Assembly: GCF_932276165.1 (NCBI RefSeq)
Contig: NC_063984.1
Location: forward strand, 5,091,501 to 5,155,500
Direction: 5' to 3'
DNA: 64,000 bases
From: Plutella xylostella
Taxonomy: Eukaryota; Arthropoda; Insecta; Lepidoptera; Plutellidae
Part shown: in pieces, positions 25,501 to 35,689 of the stretch
How the letters are laid out: every line of letters begins with the position of its first letter
Position numbering within the stretch: the first letter of the stretch is position 1
Translations under genes and position numbers: made by a program
The notes under the pieces: generated by a model
Databases searched by the model: none
The model's input: the letters and a program-made list of their open reading frames with translations, nothing else
What the model was told of the DNA's origin: nothing

Positions 25501-28500
25501 CCACACCGGCGTGGGCCCCAACCTTCCTTTTGACCAACTACGAGGTCCAAACATCCCCGGTTTCCCGACCTTCAACCACGATCTCCCGACAGACGTGCCC
25601 TTCCCGAGCCCCTTCCATCCCTTTCGGCCCCCGTCCCCTCCCGGCGACCGACGGGCGGACTCCCGCGCGACTGACGACGAGAGCGGCCGGGACGACCGCG
25701 CGCCCGCTGACCGGGAGTTCGACGACGACTCAGAGTCGAAGGATCGTCGAACTTCGCCGCTCTCCGTCTCCGCCTCGGCCTCCGAGTGCGAAGTAAAGAC
25801 CTTCACCACAACGGCTTCCCTCCCATCGGCGACAGGTTCGGAGCGCGGCACGCCCCCGTCGCCCGCGCAGTCGCCGCTGCACGCGCCGCGCCGCTCGCCG
25901 CTGCCGTCGCCGCCCGCGCCGCTGGCCGCCCTGGGCGCGCTCGGCTCCTCGCCCTTCAGCCCGCTCGGACTCGCGTTCCCTCCCGCAGGTATGCGATAAG
26001 CGGGATTATTTACTTTGGTCCGCCCCGGTCGCCTGCATTTCCATCCTTTCACTAATCCTATCTCATTGCATCATTCTGTGATGGAGCGCTTGAATACCAT
26101 GATTCTAACCTCTATTTTCTGCTTGTTGAGCAACTGTGAGTTCTTGCACCCAGTGAAGTTGTTGAGGAGTTTGTATGAAGTCCCGTCCCGGGGGTGGACG
26201 GGCGCGCGGACCGGCAGTGACCTGTGTGTTTGTGTGCAGTGCGCGGCAACACCACGTGCAACATCTGCTACAAGACGTTCGCGTGCAACTCGGCGCTGGA
26301 GATCCACTACCGCAGCCACACCAAGGAGCGCCCCTTCAAGTGCACCGTCTGCGACCGCGGCTTCTCCACCAAGGTTAGTCCACTCTCTCACTCCATATAC
26401 TCCAGTCTTGTACCTAACAAACTAGAAATATCTGTATCATGCAATATTCCGAATCCAAATGCAAACTTGAATGGTTTTGAATAAAAACAGAGTGATCCTA
26501 CCTCATTATCTTTGGGTTTCTGATTTAATCGAGTTATTTTAGGTTGTTGTTCAAATTCTTTCATCGTGAAAAAATAATCATCTCGAAACAATTATCATAA
26601 TTTAATTCTAATGTTATTTACGGACGCAGGTAGGCATTAAACAATCATCTGTCACCAGAAATTATGGCAGGGAATAAATAGTGCCGTTAAATCAAGTTGG
26701 CTTGTTCGATCCGCTAGAATTGGCTCGTAGCCAGTTAATATCGTATTGTTTCACGCAAATAACTACGTTTACGATTGTCATCTTAATCCTTTGCACGACC
26801 GAGACCTGAATATTGTTAGAAATAGACTTTGTGCCTACAAGCAGCCGTTGTTTCTGAGGCATCTTTTTGATTGTGTAAGGGGAGTGGGATTGAATAGTGC
26901 CGGCGCTCGCTGCAGCTGTCTCGGCAACTTCGCCGGCGCTGCACAACTTCATGCGCCGATTTCATTTCATCCAAGTTTCAGTGCATTAATTTTGCAGGCA
27001 GTAATTACAAGTTGCGAGTCGACGCCTCTAGTTCGCATTAATTTTAGCCGTTGTCTTCCGGCGCAGTGCATCCGAGAGGCTGCCAACTTGCAACTTGCCT
27101 CGAGTAATTGGACGACCAACTTAGTAAACTTGTAGGCTCGTTTGTCCTGATTAAATCAAAACCACGGGGATGTTTGTCGCATTTGCTATTAGATTCGTCT
27201 TGAGCAGACTTCTAGGTACGTAGATAAATACAAACCGTATTTAAAAGATATACTAGTTAGGTAACAGTGCAACGATACACCGTTGATATTAATAAATCTA
27301 AATCATCTTGACACATATAGGTAAACCGATAGGTTCTACGTCCTACTAGTGTTTACAATATCAATAAAAATATATTCATCGCAACGTTATTGCAATTATT
27401 TATGTAATAATGCATATTAATTCATGTATTTTTTAAATACAATGTTGCAGTCATAACATAACAAATAATTCAGTGAACTTTCAACTCAATCTTTGACCAT
27501 TATAATCAAACATGAAATTGTAATTATGATAAATATAATGTGGAATCCACGTGCTAAAAATCGTAAAATTAAGTAGGGGTACAAACCTGGTTTAACTAAC
27601 ATTAGTAGTTGAATGAAAGCTCAGATCATTCGCCGTCGTTTGGTAACTTGGTACTCGTCGCCGATACGCCGCCGATACCTGTAACATTTAAAGGTTCAAT
27701 CTTAGTGAGATTGGAATGTTGCTCTACATTTTATATCAACATACGCGTAATTGATGGGAATTATTTTTCATTCCGCTGGTGGTTAGTGTAATTGAGGTGG
27801 GTACGTGGGTACCGGTCCCGCGGCGGCGGCGGCCCGGCCGTCGCGCCCTGCATTACCAAGCGACACACCAAATGATAACTCATAAAAATAACGTCACACA
27901 AAACGATCAGAATATTAATTCATGTCGTAAAATATTTATTGCTTATAAATCCTTGAGACTTACCTACGCTCGGCGTCATAAAAAAATTATTTATGTCCGA
28001 CAATGTAACTTTTTCGTATTTTTCCAAAAATGGACATGAGGTTTTTATTAATAATATAAAAAATATTTACGACAACGCTTTAGCTCTGGCTGTAGGTAAA
28101 CGTGAGGTCTAAAAATTAAATCAATAACATAACTATCGAATATCAGTTAGCCAGAGCATCCGAGATCAACATCTACCTCTACTTAGCATAAAATTGTTCC
28201 TATTTGATGGACACAGGAACCTACCACACATATTTATTTATTTATTTGGACCATGTTTTCGATTCTCAAGAATTTATCGAAATAGGTAAAATGCGTCGCT
28301 AGGAGGCATGCTAAATAGCTAATAGTCCACTTAAGCCTAGTTGGACCGCGTCTAAAACTACTCTGCATAACCAATAGGAACTTAAAATGATATATTATGT
28401 GGGTTGGCGAAATAACAAATACCAACAAAATACGCAGAAATAAACGAGTCTCAAAATAAATTGTTCAGTCGAAGCCGTAATTTTAGCCGTCGCCGACAGA

Positions 28501-31500
28501 CTTGAATTGTTCAAGTGAAAGTTTTAAGTTTTATTTCAATACTGTGAACGTTTCATTTATAGGTAATTAAATTAATTGCACTTGGAAATTTTCAAACTAT
28601 AATTATTAATAAGTTGGAAAGACGGGACGATAGAGCGGAATCGCTAAGTAATTTTTTAATGAATTTAGCTTTTGCAACAAACTTTTACCTAGAATAAACT
28701 ACTTATAACTACCTAAGTTGAAGAAATAAATATTAAAACAAAACCTTTTCTACGATGTGTGACGATGTTTAGGTGCATGTCTTGTATGTTTTTAAGTTAT
28801 ATAAAATGGGTAATCTATGTATTGTGAATTATATCATCAATACAATATCGTCCCACACCTCTTAATATTTTTACTTCCTATACATTTACAGGCTATATTT
28901 ACGTACCTACCAATATATTATTATGTGAATGACAATTTGACCATTACCGGATAATATTAGCAATTTTATTTTATCCGCCGTATTCACTCACCTTGTGTCA
29001 GCCATTGGATGGGTGACCGATTTCAAGTGGTGCTTTTCTGGACGCTTCCGTGCTTCGGATGGCACGTTAAGCCGTGGGTCCCGGTTGCTGCTTCGGCAGC
29101 AGTCGTTAAGCCTAGTCAGAGGCCTTCGGGCGGCTTGAAAACATCTGACAGTCGGGTTGCCCACTTACCCGACAACTCTCTCAGCACAAGCTTGCTTGTG
29201 TTGGGGTCCACCAACCCGCACTAGGCCAGCGTGGTGGACTAGGCCTAACCCCTTCCTTCATTGGAAGGAGACCCGTGCCCCAGCAGTGGGGACGTGATGG
29301 GTCGATGATGATGATTCACTCACCTAACATCTACCTGTTGATAAATTGTATTAGATATCGTATCCGACCCTGAAAGGTTTCGCGAAAGTATAAAGTAGGT
29401 AAAATCCGACAGAATTGACTCTTTCGGAATTCGACGACTTAAAATTATACAGTATTACAATATACAGGCACATGTAGCTTACAGCTTAGCTAAGCGAACG
29501 GCGGTGCAGGCGTCTCTTTACGCTACTCCGCATTTGAAATTACAATAAGTGTCAACGACATTTACTTATACCAGGCGAACTTTGCTATATTTACTTACGT
29601 GTTTAGGTGTTACTTAAGAAGTTTTTAAACTGACTGTAATAAAAGTAAAATATTTAAAAGCTAGGTAGGTAGTTACATTATTAACTGAACTAGTATGATG
29701 TACTGGGGCAGATGCGTTCCAATCAAGGATTGGATTTAGTTTGAAACGTAGGTATGTAGGTAGATAAGATAGCCATTTATTTAACTCGTTTTTACAATTT
29801 ACATGCATATACATTAACAGAAATCATAATATAATAATTTATACATTTTTCCATTTCATTACAAATTACTAAATGTAGGTAGATACATAGATATAAACAA
29901 AGACTTCTCGAATGAACTCTTCACTGTGTTATGTTATGACTTACCATACCTAATTCTTATAAATGGTGTTAATATAATCAAAACCGTGCGTCGTTTTTTT
30001 GCGGTTACCTAGCTACTTAAATTATAGTTGACGCGAAATTCTCCACCTTCCAAAGCATACTCTGACTATCAAAAAATACTTATAATTTTTTAGTCATTCT
30101 TAAAACGGTATCAAGATGATAAACTACAAATAGAACAGGGGTTAGGTGGAGTAGAAACAAGGAGCATTTCTACTTATCTAAAGTATGAGGAAACTTAAGT
30201 ATAGTAATATGAAATAATTACATAATTAATCCATTAGCTTATAAACCGTAGGTGTAGTTATACACAAGAAACTTCCTTTATAGACACTGATATCCAGCGT
30301 AATTAAAATAAAAATCACTTTAAAAGATTATTTATTACAGCCACTTATCTACATAATAGATGGCGATTGATGGCCGGCGACAGGTTATACGCTTACCTTT
30401 ATTTAAAGCATTTGCATACTCGAGAATGATTAACAGTCGTCAATATAAATGCCGACCATGTAAAACTACATTCAGTGAATCAATGATAATTATATAAATT
30501 CATATTTTAGTTCGGCTGGCGTAACTTTTGTAACAACTAGCGCCATCTTGTGGTGAATAGCGAACTTTAGTATTTAACGTTAGGTTGCGGTTATTTAATA
30601 TCCTAAACTACATACATCCAACTACCAATGGCTACAAAAGCGTTACATTTAACGTAGCCCACTCTTAAATGACCCCCTATCCCCAATTCGTCGATTTTAA
30701 ACCCTGCCCTATACACCCTAGCATGTAGAAGATGTGTGTTTGTGTGTTCTAGCGTGTAACGTGTGCATGTATTTGTGGTTCCAGAGCAGTGGCGGCGGCT
30801 GCCGGTGCAAGCGCCCGCGCCCTCGCCCGCCGCACGCCACTGCTTTGGACCTGTGGAACGCCTTCGTCTACCCGGTATGAGAGAGACGCGTGCGAGCTCT
30901 GATTGGCTAATACACAGCGTGTCAATGCTGACCCAATCACGGCATACAGTCCAGCTTCTTTGACAGTTGACACCTTGTGTAATAGCCATCTGCTATTTTT
31001 AAGTTTATATCCTTAGCTTTTTAGACTCCCATAAAACTATAGTTCACAATACTCAACTCCTTATATCTTAGCATAAACTATAGACGTCTAGACGACCGCA
31101 AGCCCAAATTAACAATACCCCTCCCGACAGGGCAACATGAAGCAGCACATGCTGACGCACAAGATCCGGGACATGCCTCCGACCTTCGACAAGAGCAGCA
31201 CGGGGCCGCCGAGCGAGGAGAGCACCCGGGACGCGAGCCCCGAGCGCCGCTCCTCCCCGGACAAGCTGGACCTGAAGCGCTCGCCCCCCGCGCACCCGCC
31301 GCCGCCCCTCAACCACCCCTCGCCGCTCGACATGCCGCCAATGCCGAAACGACCCGCTGGTGAGTTTAAAAAAGAAATGACGATCTTTGGACTTGGTTGA
31401 CTTTTGTTTTTGGTGATTGTAGTTCTATTGTTTTTGACGTCGATATAGAGGTAAAGTCAAAAGTGAATTATAAGCGTGTTGCGCATTAATATTCATAGAA

Positions 31501-33736
31501 ATGATATGAATATACAAAGTAAAAGACGTTGACATTATTAATTTATGCATTCAAGCGTTAGCTCCAAACAATGACCAAGTTTTGGTAAACGAATATACAT
31601 TATAATCGTTAATTAAGTATTCTATATTATTATTCTAATCTTTCGTGTTCCTTTTACATGTTTGCATACAAAATTTAATTAACCTTCCTTTTTAAATATC
31701 CAATTATGCCAAGGTGTAACTACTAGAATTTTCTTAATTATACCCAGTTAACTTTTCCACTTACTAATATCACATACCTACTGGTGCATGAATTAATAAG
31801 GTTGAAAAATAAAATGTTTTTACATAGCCTCCCAGAATTTTACTTTCGTTCCGATGACGTTGACGATGACAACCAAACCGATAACATCTTTAACTCTTCA
31901 CAGTACCTAGCGGGCCGCCGCACCAGCCGCCACTACAATCCTCCAAGCACCTCTGTGGCGTCTGTCGCAAGAACTTCTCCTCATCATCAGCTCTGCAGAT
32001 CCACATGCGGACACACACGGGGGACAAGCCCTTCCGCTGCGCCGTGTGCCAGAAGGCTTTCACCACTAAGGGGAATCTGAAGGTGAGTTTAGTCTTAGGT
32101 ATTATATTGATGTAGGGTATCTGAAAAAAGTCTGGTGGTTTAAGACAAAAGGAGTCAGGTTCGGGGCTCTAATTGACCATAAGGACAATTAGGTCCTGTT
32201 TATAAAAACAGGCGTCCTGATCAGGCCATCCTACTATCCCCATCTGGGTCTGCCTCTTTTTAATGGGAATCTTATTCAAGAAAGTTTAAAAGAAACACCT
32301 GCTTATAGAGACAGCAAGAGATAAAATTTGGTAAATAAAACTGTGTTAGTCTGTATTAAGAGGGTGACATTTATAGTAGCGTTGAGAAGGTGATCTATTT
32401 AAAACTACAAGTAAAAAAGGTTAACTCATTTAAGTGTTATGTCTCGATTAAGTAATTTAAGTGAGAGTCCAAAAGAGGTTTGAACTTAAAATAAACGAGG
32501 ACGTCAATGTAGCATTTAACAAGTTCGTGACGCTTTCGCTAGCACGTGATGAATTCAATTAATTTAATTAATGCACACTTTAATTACAAACTTGTTTTGA
32601 ATACCTATACCTCCCTATGCAGGGTATGCAGTCTTGCAGGGGTTAGTTAGGTAGGTAAATGTGCAATCATAGACCACAAACCCCGATCGATTCCCAGCTG
32701 GGGCGGAATTTTTTGTATAAAGCCTAGATTTTTTTTTGTGTCTTGGTTGTACCCGAATAGTGGCAGTTTCTATTAATTTGGTGTTGTACCTACACAGATA
32801 CACGATTTATTCTAATACGAATATTTTTTCTGTTGTCTTTTGCCTATATTTTGTCTCTGATGTTTACTGTTAGTTTCCGCTAGAGGTGCCACTTTTCGGT
32901 ATAATACAAAGTACTCTGTGGTGCCACTTTACTACAACAACCATGACCATCGTAGGTACTTTTCGTAAACTACCATAACCAGTACTAGGCTCTCAGAAGC
33001 CAGAAGCCCGCTCAACTATTCCACACCTAACCCTCCTCTCCCCCGCAGGTGCACATGGGCACGCACATGTGGTCCGGCGGCGCGTCGCGTCGCGGGCGCC
33101 GCATGTCGCTGGAGCTGCCGCCGCGGCCGCTGCATGAGCCCCACGACCTGCTGCGCCGCCCCGACCTCTTCTACCCGTACCTGCCCGCGCCCTTCTTGAA
33201 CGGCATGCAGCAGAAGGTGAGAATTACTTTTATTTAGTTTAAAGTTTTTATTTCGGCTTCCCTATTTACTTCAGCGACCTAAAGTTTTCTTGTGAAACAA
33301 GGTTTCTAATAGCGACATCCATTATCTACTATTTGACTACAGCTTTGACGCTTTTTATATGAATTAGTTTGTAACGATATGGCATTGTTTCCAGCTGAAC
33401 GAGATATCAGTGATCCAGCAGAGCGCGGGCCAGAACGGCGTGGGCAAGTTCCCCGGGCTGCTCGGGTTCGGGGCGTTCGGCGGCGCGCGCGGGGGGGCGG
33501 CGTCCCCGCTGGAGCGGCCGCCGTCGCTGGAGGGCGGCGACGAGCGCCAGGCCGCCATGCGCGAGCTGGCGGAGCGTGGCCGCGAGCTGGCCGAGCGTAG
33601 TCGCCAGCTGCGCGACGACGACTACCGCGCAGCCCTGCCCCCGCCCGCCGCGCAGCCCTCCCCGCCCGCGCCGCACCTGCCGCACCCCCTCGCCGCCCTG
33701 CCGCCGCCCGCGCGCACCGAGGGACTCACCGTGTAG
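16479..33736 (+). CDS. salm: spalt (SALL family) zinc-finger transcription factor, seven coding exons
   Basis: Coding exons are 16479-16548, 23190-25988, 26240-26373, 31131-31359, 31904-32082, 33049-33216 and 33395-33736. All have GT-AG borders and matching phases, giving 1306 residues. The protein has a C2HC finger (Cys52, Cys55), a glutamine-rich stretch (about 174-205) like the SALL multimerisation segment, and C2H2 fingers in the spalt layout: a pair from Cys370, a triplet from Cys715 (third finger at Cys775), a pair from Cys963 and a pair from Cys1095. Linkers HTGERPF and the SALQIH/TTKGNLK finger signature are present. SALL proteins are nuclear repressors patterning trachea, sense organs and wings. 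Lepidopteran genomes may hold one or two spalt genes; only one is in this window. The N-terminus MFQFATIKFGIHQK resembles the Drosophila Salm start, which supports the exon-1 choice. Confidence 0.93.
18918..18971. repeat. perfect 25-bp stem hairpin
   Basis: The arm 18918-18942 (starts GTTGCCGTTGTAACC) is exactly complementary to 18947-18971, with loop TATT. Perfect pairing is unlike most microRNA precursors, and no longer repeat extends beyond it. Confidence 0.9.
19739..19807 (-). mobile_element. 69-bp LINE 3'-end stub with target-site duplication
   Basis: The direct repeat GCATTTTAGCATT at 19726-19738 and 19808-19820 surrounds a short insert. On the minus strand the insert reads a LINE/SINE 3' end (GCCCCAGCAGTGGGGACGTA) and a GATGATGATG tail. 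The same end is seen at about 29260-29313, so this is an extremely 5'-truncated copy. Confidence 0.85.
20998..22239. mobile_element. hAT-type DNA transposon, non-autonomous
   Basis: The 8-bp target duplication CCTTAATT lies at 20990-20997 and 22240-22247, diagnostic for hAT. Terminal inverted repeats are CAGTGTTTTTCAACCT at the left and its complement at the right, followed inward by GGGGTCGC/GCGACCCC words. No hAT transposase was found; the middle is occupied by a LINE fragment. Confidence 0.9.
21170..21890 (+). pseudogene. degraded RTE-like LINE reverse-transcriptase fragment inside the hAT element
   Basis: Plus-strand frames carry reverse-transcriptase pieces in correct order with internal deletions and stops: QIHTVRQITQNTEEYNQPLY, LAFVDYEHTFNSIETWAVLE, then FADDIVIMAESLQEL (the FADD catalytic motif), then EPVIVGEATI, YGAETWALTEGL and KVAQRAMARAMLGVSL. 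It is clearly the same LINE type as the copies at 1084-1552 and 4682-4955, but older. Confidence 0.8.
22511..22721. mobile_element. MITE with 48-bp terminal inverted repeats
   Basis: Arms 22511-22558 (starts CGGTGGCCTGCGCC) and 22674-22721 are exact complements. The flanking duplication TACTTA (22505-22510, 22722-22727) marks the insertion. The 115-bp centre has no ORF. The perfect arms imply a young element. Confidence 0.88.
23190..25988 (+). CDS. salm: spalt coding exon 2 (main exon)
   Basis: The exon opens after TTGTTTCAG and encodes GESSGSCSEDEIHNAISEER first. It carries the C2HC finger, the Gln-rich segment, the first finger pair and the finger triplet, separated by Pro/Ser-rich and acidic spacers. 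It ends at a GTATGC donor at 25989; reading through the donor meets a stop ten bases on. GC content is uneven: very high at the start and at 23760-23880 and 25600-25980, lower between. Confidence 0.93.
26240..26373 (+). CDS. salm: spalt coding exon 3
   Basis: Begins after TTTGTGTGCAG and encodes RGNTTCNICYKTF through CDRGFSTK. The following intron interrupts the second finger of this pair between STK and GNMKQH, a position typical of SALL genes in the sense that the split is phase 0. Confidence 0.92.
28994..29313 (+). mobile_element. SINE or LINE 3'-end insertion with target-site duplication
   Basis: The 12-bp duplication ATTCACTCACCT lies at 28982-28993 and 29314-29325. The insert has the core GGATGGGTGACCG near its start, then CTTCGGATGGCACGTTAAGC, and ends CAGCAGTGGGGACGTGATGG plus a GATGATGATG tail. 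This core and tail are common in lepidopteran and other insect retroposons. No ORF is kept. Confidence 0.85.
30785..30874 (+). CDS. candidate alternative (cassette) exon of spalt
   Basis: A 90-bp, very GC-rich open stretch sits in AT-rich intron between TGGTTCCAG and a GTATGA donor. It is phase 0 at both ends, matching the phase-0 intron around it. It would encode 30 residues, starting SSGGGCRCKRPRPRPP and ending LDLWNAFVYP. Inclusion would keep the reading frame but split a zinc finger between STK and GNMKQH. The acceptor's pyrimidine tract is weak. This could also be a GC-rich non-coding patch. Confidence 0.35.
31131..31359 (+). CDS. salm: spalt coding exon 4
   Basis: It opens after CTCCCGACAG with GNMKQHMLTHK, completing the finger begun in exon 3, and continues with a Ser/Pro-rich spacer (KSSTGPPSEESTRDASPE). 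It ends phase 1 at GTGAGT. Confidence 0.92.
31904..32082 (+). CDS. salm: spalt coding exon 5
   Basis: The frame requires the acceptor TTCACAG at 31903, giving VPSGPPHQPPLQSSKHLCGV and then the last finger pair up to TTKGNLK. A second AG seven bases downstream would break the frame. It ends phase 0 at GTGAGT. Confidence 0.9.
33049..33216 (+). CDS. salm: spalt coding exon 6
   Basis: It completes the last zinc finger (VHMGTHMW), followed by an arginine-rich stretch and a proline-rich segment ending NGMQQK. Phase is 0 at both ends. Confidence 0.9.
33395..33736 (+). CDS. salm: spalt coding exon 7 and stop
   Basis: It opens LNEISVIQQSAGQNGVGKFP and contains a charged repeat-like segment (RELAERGRELAERSRQL) likely to be helical, then a proline/alanine-rich tail ending LTV and TAG. 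GC content is very high. Confidence 0.9.
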   Translation: MNEISVIQQSAGQNGVGKFPGLLGFGAFGGARGGAASPLERPPSLEGGDERQAAMRELAERGRELAERSRQLRDDDYRAALPPPAAQPSPPAPHLPHPLAALPPPARTEGLTV

Positions 33737-35400
33737 CGCCGCCCGCCCGGACACATTCCAGTACAAACACACCCCCGCCCGGGCGACGGACACTGACGTG
33801 GACAGATTACTATGTTATGAACAATGTTAACAAATAAACAGTGCCGTGAGCGGCTGTTATAAATTATGCATCATGTGCAAGTGTAGTGCTATGTAACAAA
33901 TTGTTATTCCAAGTCGTATATGCCTAGATTAGAGTAAGTAAGTTATACGCGAGTACGGGCCTGGGGCAATCGGGAGCTCGAGAGAGCCCCGCGGTAATGT
34001 CATACTCTGTGATACCGCGCGCGCCTGGCCGCCGGCTGCCCCGGCCGCCGCGGCCAGGCGACTGCGCTTCACATTAAAAGTATAAAATATAAATTATCCC
34101 AAAAATTAATTAAATTCTTATGCTATACCTATCTAATGTAAATAAAATGTATGATAGTATTTTAAAGAAGGAATAGTTGTAACATTCAATATATGAAATT
34201 TAACTATAATTTTATTGTATACTACGTATTATTATAACTGGAGTGCGATATGCATGATTTGACACCACATTCCAACGATGTATTTGTGAACACCAGTTAT
34301 CCGTGTCGCGAGCCGACTACTATTATACCTTACAATGTAGCACTTGTCTATTGTCACTCTAGTATTTCAATATATTTAATTGTAACAGAGGTTACTAGCA
34401 TATTCATATCATGTAAATTTAAAGTATTTGCATTTGAGGTCTACATAGATGTAAGTATTTAGAGTCATAGCTACTATAATATTGCTTTAGAATACTTCGA
34501 CATATCTTGTAAACTCGAGCGACTGGTGTCATGAGACTTGGACATGTGTAGTGTGATGTGAGCGGTCCCGCTAGCTCGCTACTCTACATAGACTGACCCA
34601 CAACAATTTCTATTCCAATATCCAAAGATTGTTGTGAATGTATTTATTACCAAATGTGCATTTTGTTTATTATCTTCTTTTATATCAAGTCGGGTTTCTA
34701 CTTATCAAGCTGTCGTATTTCGTTAGTAGAAAACCACAAATGTCCGGTTAACCTATGCTTGCCATCTTATTTGTATTAACGAAATAAGACAATTCTTAGT
34801 GAATGTGAATTTGCAATGAAAACATGTAAATTTTCTTCTTGACACACTAGATATTTCTGTATAAACGTCCTACTAAATTATTTATAAAGTATAAATCATG
34901 CATGCACTCTTAGTATTAAAGAAACGCTTGCGGCGCGCTAGGCCCCGCACTACAGTTTAGTTGTCTAGATTAAATTTTCATAGCACCTACAAGTTATTTT
35001 CAAGTTGCAAATGCAAATAGATCTTAGTGTAGAGTTAATCACAAATATGATGTGTCATGTCATGTGAGTCATGTCAGTATAAATCATTGTAAATTATTAA
35101 ATGTTTATGTAAATGTCCAAAAAGTATTCAAATTATTTAAAAAAACAATTATATCAATGATCACTTTCTTTTTTTGTTCTCCTTTCCCACCTGATCCTTC
35201 ATATTTTTATTTGTTTCTTATCGATCCCGAGAAGTTTAAACAAAATGAGAATATCGTATACTTAAATAAAAGTTACAAAAGTACGAGTGTGTTTGATCTG
35301 AATAACGCTAAAGTGAAATTACGAAATAGTGAAGTAACGCTAAATGTAGGCATAAATTGGAACACTAATTTCTAATATCAAAAACAAGTATAATTTTTTT
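33737..35400 (+). other. spalt 3' untranslated region and downstream DNA
   Basis: AATAAA signals occur at 33833-33838 and 34141-34146, so transcripts could end near 33.85 or 34.2 kb, or further on. No other gene was seen. The minus-strand AATAAA for the next gene lies at 35408-35413, so the two genes converge with little space. Confidence 0.5.
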
Positions 35401-35689
35401 ACGTACATTTATTTAAAAAAAGCATTAGAGTACACTCAATTTTCTATAGACTATTATTAGTTTTAATCTATTATTTATAATTAATTATCTTAGTCTTATA
35501 ATACGACTTATATTTTTTATAAAGCGATTTAACAAAGAAGCGACCGAGAAACCGACATCTAAAACGCAGATTCAAATCGTTCAACGTACAAAATCAATTT
35601 AAAAAACCGCGCAGAACGCGTTCCAAATTCGAACGCGCAAAAATAAAACTAACTACAAAAAAAAGTAAATCGAGTGTACCACAGAGAAT

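Larger units (their letters stand above)
26374..31130 (+). other. spalt intron 3, 4.8 kb
   Basis: It contains a complex non-repetitive, moderately GC-rich block at about 26690-27130, a GC-rich patch at 27805-27850, a retroposed element at 28994-29313 and a candidate cassette exon at 30785-30874. The rest is AT-rich and shows nothing. Confidence 0.5.

Noticed and set aside
23136..26055. Long open frames in other frames and on the minus strand across the spalt main exon
   Set aside because: GC-rich coding DNA gives long shadow frames; only the frame with zinc-finger motifs has domain content and matching splice phases.
31784..32080. 98-residue frame upstream of and through spalt exon 5
   Set aside because: It is in the wrong frame for the zinc fingers; the acceptor at 31903 and phase 1 give the correct frame.
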